This document shows, piece by piece, positions 26,001 through 35,654 of a stretch of 64,000 bases of DNA. The translations under genes and the position numbers were made by a program. The stretch is from Mesaphorura yosii. Its lineage: Eukaryota > Arthropoda > Collembola > Poduromorpha > Tullbergiidae. The stretch covers positions 62,001 to 126,000 of the forward strand of contig WIXG01000079.1 of NCBI GenBank assembly GCA_009869945.1, in the 5' to 3' direction. The notes under the pieces were generated by a model that ran no database searches, was not told where the DNA came from, and saw only the letters and a program-made list of their open reading frames with translations. The first letter of the stretch is position 1. Every line of letters starts with the position of its first letter.

Positions 26001-29000
26001 GCGGACTAATGTATGAGTAATGCAAACGAAATCATTGAAGCAACATGCAATTAGTCGACAACGACAAGCTCCAGTGATGCATTTTGGTTGGGAGTGAGGA
26101 AAGGGCCCCACATGATGGTGATGGCATTGTCATTGTGAAATTGCAGAATCAATATTTAACTTGTGCGTGCATGCACATGCAATAAAACTGCGGGCTGGGG
26201 TTAAATCCGCACCGGCATGAAGGAAATGTGAATATTAACGCCAGCCACGAGAAATCAGAATACAAACTGCGTATTTTTAAACTGTCATAGAAAGTGTTTA
26301 AAATGGGATGAGGCGGAAGGGGAAGGAGAGACGTCTGAATGAGGAAGATTGAAGGGAAGCAAGAAAGAAAAACGACGGTCTTCCTTCCGTGTCCCGTTTC
26401 CCCGTCTTTTCACATCCAGCATAAACTCCTTGACATTTTGCTGCGGTTGTTATTCAAACCAGCAGCAGGAACATGAATGAAACGGAAAACGTACGGAAAA
26501 TCGTGTAGAGAAAGTGACAAAGATGCAATGTGTTGAGCACAAGAGAAGAAGCTCACAGAAGCCTAGCCTAGGTTTTGGGACAAGGAGGAAAAATACTTTT
26601 ACCATGAAACGACATGAAATGGGAAGGAACAACGCGCAGATAATAATATTTGGTTGTGGGGATAAGATGTGGCAAAGAAAGAGAAACATCCACAAAAAAG
26701 AAATTACAATTCCCCTCTTCTGCTGTCTCTGATTTCTTAAATAGGCTTAAATATTGTAAGCTCGCACTCGTATTGCATACTTCAGAGCACAAAGGAGGCT
26801 GTCACATTCGAACTAGGGGCGCTATTAGTATAAAGTCGTCATCGTGGGTCGTTACGCATTTCGATGACTAAACTTTGACCTTAGCGCTGGTGACGGACGC
26901 TGAGTTGGTGCCTCAGTTACAGAATTTGTTCCTGAATATTGCTCCTGTATTGTATGGTTCACTTCATGAGTAGAGGCTGGACACCTGAGAACTTGCTTCC
27001 AAGGCTTGAAAACCTGGAAACCAAGAGTACTTCAGGATTCGAAAGAGAAGTCGTGTATTTAAAATAGGAAATTAAATTGCACTTTTGAGCGTGCACAACA
27101 CGAAGAATAGCAATAGCAACCCCTTTCATCCAATTCGACGCTTGCTCGTTTTTGCTATTTTTCACGATTATAATCTATGTTGTCGTCGAGAGGCGGATTC
27201 TCAGTTACTTGACTTGAGTATTTAGCATTGTGCATTGAACTCTTGTTCTCGCTTCTCCTCCCTTGTGTCATAGTCATTTTGTTAGTGTGAAAGATGTCCT
27301 CATTCTGCCCATGCCACTGTCGTTGTGTTCTGCGGATGCATCTCGGCGGAAAGTAAATGAGACAGATGAGCTCAACCCTTCTTTGGTTGAAGTGAACGAA
27401 CTGACTGTGGAAAGTTTTCTGTTTATTAGACTCTTCTTTCTCTTTGTATGCAAATTCACTCGCTTTCTTCATTAAATGACAGCTCATTTAGCGCTATACG
27501 TGTGTTAGAAATTCCGGCGGCACGGCGGCTTTATCCTGCTGGTTGTTCGTTTGTTTCAATATATTCATTCGGAAGCATTTCGCTTCAATGGGGTTGTGCT
27601 TTTAATCAACTTTTAAATAAAGCACCGAATTCAGATTCCGCCACTCGAGTTCGAACCCCTTCGTAATTACCATTGCCTAGTGTCGTGAGGAAGGTACACC
27701 CCATGATCCGCTTAATTTAGCATTAGAATATTTTCATCTTACTGCGGCCCCAAATTCTGCGATAAATATTAAGTATATGAAATATGAGGTTGATGACAAT
27801 TACCGTGCACGAATTTATTAAAATGAAGATTCATCCCCCCAGCTTTAACAGCGAATGCGAAATGCGTGTGTGCATTATTCGTATTTGGTATTTGCCTGGA
27901 AGTTTAGGTAAAGAACGAAAGCGCAAGCACATTTATTGTGCGCTTGTTGACGTTTGAATAATCCCTTGCAAGAAACGATGGGCAATATTTTACCACGAAT
28001 GAGTACATACGAGCTTTGCGCACAAACCAGTCGCAGGAGCAGAAAGCGAGCAAGTAAAAAAGAGAAATGATGATGTATGTTATGACAGGATTTGAAATCC
28101 CTATAAAAGATATTATTAGCATTAGAATGTAAAAAGTAATAATCATCATGAAGGGTAGAAAAATAACTTTGTGCGAGAGAAAGACCACGCGGCGAGATGC
28201 GAGAGGAGAAAGTTCTGAGCCCAAGCCTCGCTACGGTCGTGGCTGCTGCTTGAAATTACATTTTTGTGCATACGCATACGAAGTGGTGGAGCAAATTGTA
28301 ATACAAGGCTCAAATGAGCTATTGCCTGCTGCTGACTCACACGATCCATAAGGGCTAAATCCCTATCCTAGGAATAGTTCTAGCCTGCACGAGCAATGTT
28401 CAAGTGAGATGAGAGAATGAATTTAGTCCATTGTGCGGTGGTGGTAATAAATGTCATTTGTTGAACAAATTTTCATCTATTTTTTACAAAAGAGACCATG
28501 TACTTCATTTGAATGCGGGGCTGAAGGTATGCCGTACCATGGTGTGTGTGAATAAAAGAATGAAGTGTCTGCTGTCTGCTAAACACTTAATAAATCATTT
28601 TCGGGTAAACCGCGCTTTCGCTCTTCAATCGCGACCGCGAGTCCGCTGATGCTGTTGTACTCGGCGTTAAAATAATAGATTGCATATATTGGAGTTCATG
28701 TGCGTATTCCATGATGCGGTGCATCGTGCACGGGTTTAAGCGTTGAATCAACGAAATTCAGGGAAGAATTCTAAATTGAAACACTTCGAAAACAGAGGGT
28801 ACGTTCCCGCATTCTTTTGACGAATGGTGATGATGAAATCCGATTTTGCGTACTCTTGTCATCTCTTCGTAATTTTGTGCTCTAATAAAATAAAACGCAA
28901 TTCCACTGGCGACGACTGAGAGAGCGTGAAAAATCTGACGCCAAGTGTGAACAATTCGATGAAATACGTTTTGAGGGGAAAAAGACAAAAGATTACATCT

Positions 29001-30502
29001 AATCGTAATGTGAATGGTCCGACGTACATTGCCGTAATGAAATGAGTAACAATGTGATGTGCGATGCGGTGTGAAGTCTTCCAAACACGTTTGAGGCAGG
29101 ACGTGAACCTTGTTCTTGCTACACGAGTGTTCTGAAATGAAGCGAAACAGTTCTTTCACCCGTCAATGTGGAATTTCCTTTCTTGTGTTCCGGTTCACGC
29201 ACTTTGGAAACTCTGGATGCATTCCCTTATGACTTATCCCTCGTTCTCTGTGCTCTCCCGAATGTAAACAAGGCATTGTGCTTACTGAGCACAATCGCAT
29301 CCCGTCGAGAGAATCGCCAAACGCATCCCGCGAACAAGTGTGAAGTACTGATAGAGAATGGGAAACTTCATTAGCGCGGTGAGAGTGATTGTTGTTCACT
29401 TCTCGCCAATCACTTAGAAAGATAATAGAGCGAACCCGAACTGGGGAACGGCTATCTTGTTCAAACCTCATTTCACCCACGCTCCATGCGCTCCGTATGC
29501 TCAGGCTTCATTCACTTCATTTGATGATCTTTTCAATTTCTTTGCTCTCCTCATATTTATGGCAGCAGTTGCAATAAATTAATTCAATCTTACACGAAGT
29601 GCGAACGAACCCAACAAGTTTCATTCGATCTGCTGGTGCAATGATTCATGCCAATCAGAAAGTGCAGTTGAGCTAAATGATTTTGGAACTAATTCAATTT
29701 TGTTCTCCTGCTGCAGGTGAGAGGTTGAGGCAAATGGATTTCATTCCTTTTGTGGCCATCGGAGTTGGAGTTGGAGGAGTTCTGCTGATTCTCATTCTCA
29801 CAATAGTCTTCCGTTCTTGCCTTTGCCATCCGGTGACGTCACCACAGTCACGACACTTGTTAGCATCGAATTGCAACAGTACAAATGCTACAACTGCGAC
29901 CGAAAAAATTTCGCATGCGAATGGATCGGCAATGTCAGCGAGGAAAATAAAGCCCAACTCGATTACAAATTATGAAGCCATTCCGCAAATGGACGGCGAG
30001 TATGAAAAGAATCCAGACATCATTCCTGGAGAGAATTCTTACTCAGCACGTAAGCACGTTCAATTTGTCGATTTTAAGCTGAGATTACGCTAATTACTCT
30101 GTTGTTCCAGTGTATACAAATGGAAAGTGTCATCTTGTGCTGAATTCCTCAGGAGCTTATGCGGCTGAACTAAACGCCCACAACAATCTCAATTCGAACT
30201 CAAGACCTAATCAAGAAGATTACGAGGATGGATTCCAAATTTCGTCTGGGAGAAATACTGCCACAATATTTGATTATCCAATCCAAGAGCACGTCAATGA
30301 GGATTACTTCCCTCCGTTTCAACCCCAGCGACCAACGAGCGTTGACTTCGTTCTTCCTGAATCTCAAGCAATCATCCAGCACCAGCTAAATCTAAATCTT
30401 CCAGTGACCGTATCCTTTAGGCCAGAAAATAACGACTTCAATGCTGTTTATATTCGAGATAAGCTGCTTCATGATTCTCAGATTCCTGAGAGCTGCGTGT
30501 AA
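17041..30502 (+). CDS. side: Sidestep-family Ig receptor, gene A (5' exon missing)
   Basis: Single-pass surface receptor of the Sidestep family; Drosophila members act as ligands for Beat receptors in axon guidance. Exons: 17041-17173, 18072-18208, 18288-18359, 19386-19496, 19576-19779, 21027-21181, 22114-22261, 23555-23685, 24044-24203, 24510-24749, 24885-24938, 25580-25996, 29717-30049, 30111-30502. All junctions are GT-AG and in frame, giving about 894 residues. Ig1 spans exons 1-3 (ELPCDIF ... YRCRVDF), Ig2 exons 4-5 (LLKCRV ... FTCKASN), Ig3 exons 6-7 ([10 protein letters not shown] ... LICRAENP), Ig4 exons 8-9 (YFECEV ... NYTCLASN), Ig5 exons 10-11. Exon 12 is the fibronectin III domain; exon 13 has the membrane segment ([19 protein letters not shown]) followed by RSCLC; exon 14 is the tail ending ESCV. 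The first exon seen starts with two bases of a split codon, so a signal-peptide exon lies upstream and was not found. The paralogue is gene B at 45.3-61.8 kb. Confidence 0.93.
25997..29716 (+). other. Large intron of gene A before the transmembrane exon
   Basis: This 3.7-kb intron separates the fibronectin III exon from the membrane exon. Gene B has a similar large intron (46328-51212) at the same place. I see no additional exon with paralogue support in either. Confidence 0.75.
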
Positions 30503-30617
30503 TATCTCGTCAGTGAAGTTCAACTAATGTTAGTGTACATTTAAGTTCAAATTATCGTATACTTTGAGTACGAGGAGATTGTTGGTGTCGAGATTTCAGT
30601 ATAATTTCATACTTGGG

Positions 30618-30623
30618 AATAAA
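30618..30623 (+). terminator. Poly(A) signal of Sidestep-like gene A
   Basis: AATAAA lies 116 bp after the stop codon at 30500-30502, in the expected place for the 3' end of gene A. Confidence 0.7.
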
Positions 30624-31646
30624 CGTATTTTTGTCCAGTTTTGTTAAAGGACTTTCGAAGTAGAAACAATAACAACTTCCAACTTTACTCAAGAAAATTT
30701 CGTTGAAGATACCGCTGGGAAATTGAAATCACGCCACTGCATAATACTAGATGACCGTAGCAAGTCGAGGTGGGTTGGCTGCATGCTTAACTTCGCACTG
30801 CATTTTGAGTTCCGCACGCGTTTTTCTGGAAACTTCTCACGTATTTGATCTCCGACTCGACAGCCCTGAACGAGAGTTCATTTTCAGGAGGAAAAATTTG
30901 AAGATGAGACATCGCATCAGTGCTTTGGGATTAAGATTATAACATTTTTCAAAACTTGTGAATTGCTTGTAATTTCATTCAGCTCGCATTGTCGAAGTCC
31001 AAGTTAGAACAACGTTTTCACACAGGGTGGCTCCGGTAGGCCGTCTGCGCTTCTGATTGCTGTCGCTTCTGTTTATGAGCATCAACAACCTCGTAGAATT
31101 TAAATTGAAAAAGTTTTGGAACCTAAGAGGATACATCTATTCAAATGGAAGATGGAAATACATCAATGAATGTATTCTCAGACTTTGTTGCACGTCCTTG
31201 GTGCTGAATTGTCAAGTTCGTAACTCTTGAGATGTGAGAGTCTTATTAGCCTATCTAATTCATCATAATTGCAAGTGTCAAGTAACTAATGAGCACTGAT
31301 TTTCACGACTAATAAATACAGAAGAGCTTGATTGTGGAGTTGACCTTGACGCATCTTTTCTGTGACTGACGTCTGGTTCTGAGTGTTTTAAGTGCAGCAC
31401 CCAATCAAATTTTAAACTATCAACACGATCAGACTTACGTAATGCCAACAACATCTGAAAGCAGTAATTAATGGGGCCAAAGGTCAGGGCAAAGCTCGTA
31501 TATCACTTACATAAATGATAGTTTCTTTATAGGATTGGTAAGCACGATCTCAGCAATTTCGTGAAAATTTTTTTGGGGGGGATCTTGAATGACATATATT
31601 GTCTGAACTGAATACAAAGTGTGAATTTTTAAGTCATATGTACATA
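30624..31646. other. Intergenic region between gene A and receptor gene 1
   Basis: About 1 kb with no supported gene. The promoter of receptor gene 1 should lie here; no clear TATA box was seen directly upstream of its start codon. Confidence 0.6.
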
Positions 31647-33758
31647 ATGGTGATTTGGTTCGGATTTTGGATTCTTGTCGCAGCCATAATTACGGGTAAA
31701 AATAAAATCTTTCTACCCTAACCCTCCCTCGTTTGAAAGCACTGACCATGACAAATTGCAGGCACAAAAGCGTCTGAAGATGAACGAAGATTGTTGGCGA
31801 ATCTATTCAAGAATTACAGCATCATGGAGAGACCGACCGCCAATTTCAGTGAACCGCTGAAGGTCAAGTTTGGCGTATCCATCATACGAATGGTGAATGT
31901 GGTAAGCTTGGTCACATGTGGTTTTTGGACATTTTTCTCGACTCAAACAAGTTCTACGAAATACTTTGATGAATTAGGACGAGAAAAATGGCATGCTTGA
32001 GACGAGCATGTGGTTGCGTCAGGTAAGATCAACAATACACTACGCTTGAATTCATTTCTTGGACAATTGCTGACGGTTCCTGACATAGCTCAAAATACTA
32101 AGTAATAATCTGCTTAGATTTGGAACGACAACAATTTGAAATGGGATGAGGCCGATTATGGAGGCGTGAACTTGCTTCACGTATTTGTGGACAGAATTTG
32201 GAGACCCGATATACATGCGTACAATAGGCAAGTGAATCCCTATCATTGCAAACTGCGTCTTCATCTAACCTGTGATACTAGCTTAATGTGTGTTATAGTG
32301 AGCCTATCGGTTATGACATGAACAACGAACACATTATGGCATTGTTGTACTCAAGCGGACAAGTTTTGCATATACCACCCATGGTATTTAAGACAATTTG
32401 CGAGATGGATTTCTCGTTATATCCTTTCGATCAACACAAGTGCAACCTTAAATTTGGGTCTTGGGTACGGAGTAGTTTTATGGTAAGCAAACGACTTGGA
32501 ATACGTAATTCCCTTTGAGGCTTTCACTTGTATTGGTACTGAATCTCACTGTTGAAAAGTTGGAACTCGGATTCTACAACGACGAAGCACACGCTGACAC
32601 GTCTTACTTTTTGAACAACACCGAATGGGAATTATTAGGTCAGATTATCGGATGGAAGTTATCGAGTTAATTTTTCACTCGTTTTTATAATGTAAATAAT
32701 TATTCCAGAAGCACCAGCTGTCCTTAATGTAAAGGTCTATCCATGCTGCGCAGAAAGCTATCAAGGTGACGTTGATCCATGGCTAGAAAACGTTCAAAAA
32801 TAATTTCAACATAGTTAATAACTTTCGTCCCATTCCAGACATTACTTATACCCTGCATATAAAACGGAAAGGTGAATCAATCTACTTTGGTGCAAAAATG
32901 ACAAACATTTTTATATGCTTCCTGATTTTTCTGAGCCTACTTTTGTCTCCCGCGTCCGGACAGAAATTTTTGGCAGGTAATTTGATAGTTGTAATTAGTC
33001 AAGCTTTTTGCAAGACATCATTCTACGTATTATTTTCATGAATTCGCTGATGAAGGGCTCGCTGGTTTGGCAATCAATTTGTGGATAATCGTCTCTGCAA
33101 ACTCAGTTCTTCCGTTTAACCACAATTGCTATATGGGTAAGGTATTTAGACCTAAGATTAGAAAAACGACATTTATTTGTATCATCTACACTGCTATGTG
33201 ATTAATTAATGTGATATTATGTAGCGCGATACTTCGACCAACTGGCGATTCTTGGCTCAATCATTGTGCTTACGAATTTATTGGTGATCCACATCCATCT
33301 TCAAACGCAGCCGATGCCTAGAGTGGTACAGAATTCGCAATTCGATCAACAGTATGAATTAAAATCTTGATAAACGATAACACAATGCATGCTTTTCTAT
33401 TTCGTGTCAGATGAAGAAAATGCTTATCGGATGGCCATCGTCGAGGTTTTGCGTAATTTGTCCTGCTCGAAACAAGAGACACATCACGACGGAATTAGAT
33501 ACATTCCAAAACTGTGTGTATTCAGAAAATTCAGACGTCTCCTTGTCTAATGAGCCAAATCCGGACACGCAGAATTTAATCTCTGAAATTAAGAATCTAA
33601 AGCGACAAATACAAAATGTTGTGGCGGCACAAAATATTGATGCGGACAGTGCGGACGACTGGAAGTATCTGGCCGTGATTGTAAATCGGTGCTTTCTCAT
33701 TTTCTTTAGCATTGTTTTAGTTATTTTTGTATCAATCAATTTTCCGAGTTTAGAATAA
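31647..33758 (+). CDS. Cys-loop receptor, nicotinic acetylcholine receptor type, divergent pore (gene 1)
   Basis: Predicted pentameric ligand-gated channel subunit, 443 residues. Exons: 31647-31695, 31762-31901, 31978-32022, 32118-32227, 32299-32482, 32560-32638, 32709-32765, 32839-32976, 33056-33136, 33225-33325, 33411-33758. The ATG opens a signal peptide (MVIWFGFWILVAAIITG). The ligand-binding domain has MWLRQIWNDNNLKW, IWRPDIHAYNS, the 13-residue Cys loop C149-C163, GSW at 168-170 and vicinal cysteines C215-C216 in YPCCAESY, the alpha-subunit signature. M1 is about 243-258, M2 265-287, M3 about 298-317. The M3-M4 loop is short and M4 lies near the C-terminus (CFLIFFSIVLVIFV). M2 is atypical: Gln at -1', Ala at 9', Ser at 20'. 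Intron 4 has a GC donor. The acceptors at 32559 and 33055 lack a good pyrimidine tract but keep frame and match gene 2 in exon length. Closest relative is gene 2 at 41.5 kb. Confidence 0.9.
32228..32298 (+). other. Probable GC-AG intron in Cys-loop receptor gene 1
   Basis: The coding sequence runs to TAC AAT AG and continues in frame after the acceptor TTATAG, completing the conserved YNS of loop A and reading on as EPIGYDM. The donor is AG|GCAAGT, the usual form of the minor GC-AG class, and no GT donor nearby keeps the frame. The intron is 71 bp. Confidence 0.8.
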
Positions 33759-33759
33759 A
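33754..33759 (+). terminator. Poly(A) signal overlapping the stop codon of receptor gene 1
   Basis: The last codon and stop read GAA TAA and are followed by A, so AATAAA straddles the stop codon (33756-33758). The 3' UTR would be only about 15-30 nt. Confidence 0.6.
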
Positions 33760-33800
33760 TGTTCATAGGCTGTCATCGTGAGATTCTCCTTGGGTATCGT

Positions 33801-33806
33801 TTTATT
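33801..33806 (-). terminator. Poly(A) signal of the orphan minus-strand gene
   Basis: AATAAA on the minus strand, within 120-290 bp after the two possible stop codons (33924 or 34093). Cleavage would fall near 33780-33790, almost touching the opposite-strand receptor gene. Confidence 0.6.
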
Positions 33807-34092
33807 ACGGGGCAAGTATGGACAAAGTTTTCGAATAATCGGGCGAGGTTGATTTTTGACACAATTTTAACAAATGCACAGAAGACAAGTCGGCTTGGTT
33901 GACAGACATGACTTTCCTGGCCATTACAGCAGTGTCCAAGTTCTCTTGCTCGGCCAGCCGCTGTTATCCGCATTCAGTTTCAGAAGAAGAAATTCTGTTT
34001 CGGATTTCCGTGTGGCGTTGTTGACCAGCTCCTCTGCACTGAGCTGGCGTTTTGAATCACGCTGTACCGATTTCGATCGAGCCAGTTCGGAT

Positions 34093-35371
34093 TTATCTTG
34101 AATGATTTCCTTGAGCGGGTCTTGCGCCGCAACTGCAAGTGACGATGTCAAAGAAAAGTGAGCCCTGCTTTTGTGCATTTTGATGGGAGCGATTAAATGT
34201 GGTGGCAATGGTTGGAATGCTGGCCAATCGCAACAGCGCCAAATATTGCGAATGCCTTTTGATTCGTGCTTCGGTCCATTTTTCCTTATTCCATTCATTC
34301 CAAGTTTTCCTGCTTGTGGTTACGCCAGGACACTTCAGAGTCCAGAACATTTCTCTACTGGATGAAAGAACTGCCTCCTTCGCAATTGTCACCGACTCCA
34401 AGTCGTACTTCTCTGCGAAGAAGCCACGTAGCGAGAAGATGGCGCTCTTGATACTGCTCAACAGAATGTTGGATGCCTTCAGTTGCCGCTCTTGCGCTGC
34501 CTCATCAATTGCAGTCAAGAACTCGCGCTTGTAATCGTCAGATAACCAACCTCTCAGGAGATATTCGTCCAGCTCTTCTTCATTCTCTGAACCGGTGTCG
34601 ATGTCGGAATTAATCTCATCCTCTTTTGCGTGCTCTGGTGTCAGGAAACGCCGCAGCAGTATCGTAAGCGTTATTTCTGTGACTTCCCGTGACTCATTCC
34701 CGGCCCGCTTGATTGTCTCAACAAACTGATCCAGGAATTTCTGATTTCCTTCTTCTAGCAGTGCCCTGGCGGTGAACACTGGATTCGTATGAAATTCTTT
34801 GATTTCTTTAGCTTTTTGCTTAAGCCGTAAACCAAATGGTGACAGTGCTGGGTCACCGTGTCTGAAAAAGTTGTGTGGGGGCCCACCTCCTGGGAGCAGA
34901 CTTGTATTTGGCCATTTGTTGGGATGGTCGAAGCCACCTGATTCTTTTCGTTGCGCTAAGTTGCTGTGGTTGTGCGCTGTGAGTGACGTATTCAGAATTG
35001 AATTCGCTCTTGAATCTGATTTCTGCAGAATTTCGTGAAATATTGGATTGTATTGCATTGGTGCCGAGCCCAGTGTTCCGTTTGAGCCTCGTGGGTCTGG
35101 TATACCATCGGAATCTACTGAAAAGTTGCTTTATTTAAGGATAGGATGGAAGATGTACAGGCAGGGGCAATTGGTCACCATCATTCTTCATTTTACAGGC
35201 GGGGCCAGTGCCAGAGACAGGGATGACGGGGAGTGATTGTTCGTGAGGCGTTAGAGGCGAGTGGTATGTAATTCCAGGAGCTATTGGTATCAGAGTGAAA
35301 TTTGGTTCTAATCCAGCACTTGGCATCCGAGGCCACATACCATACGTAATTTGGTCGCCCATTCCCTGCAT
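34093..35371 (-). CDS. Orphan two-exon protein of unknown function
   Basis: I do not recognise a family. Exon 1 is 35371-35197, exon 2 is 35117-34093, joined by an 79-bp GT-AG intron with donor CCT|GTAAAA and acceptor TTTTCAG; 399 residues. The first third is rich in Pro, Gly, Asn and Ser (MQGMGDQITYGMWPRMPSAG). The middle is charged and probably helical (ARALLEEGNQKFLDQFVETI, LLRRFLTPEHAKEDE) with an acidic patch (DTGSENEEELDEYLL); a Trp- and Lys-rich stretch follows (WNEWNKEKWTEARIKRHSQY). No signal peptide or membrane segment is seen with this start, but the frame stays open about 13 codons upstream, so an extra 5' exon is possible. The 3' end is also uncertain: a strong acceptor near 34139 leads to another open frame ending at 33924. 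The gene converges on receptor gene 1. Confidence 0.6.
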
Positions 35372-35654
35372 CTGATCGTATGTTCGTAGTTCACGCGTGA
35401 AAATTCATGGAATTACTAATTGCCAGTCCACATTTAAATTGAATTTGAAAGACTCAAATGAGAAGTTCACGAGGCATGAGAAGTTGGCATTTGCATTTGG
35501 CATTCGTCAAATTATCAAACGAGGAGCCAAAGATGCACATTCGCCTGTAGTTGTCAAGGCTATTAGTCGTCAGATATCACTCATAATCAGAATTTTTATT
35601 TGCACATCTAAAATGGACACACAGGTAAACTAAAAAGGAACTTGCTTTAATTGT

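Noticed and set aside
27620-27665. GTTCGAACCCC resembling a tRNA T-loop
   Set aside because: The flanking bases do not form a T-stem and no acceptor or anticodon arm could be drawn.
34799-35038. Plus-strand open frames opposite the orphan gene
   Set aside because: The minus strand has a much longer continuous frame with a spliced extension and a poly(A) signal; the plus-strand frames are shadows.
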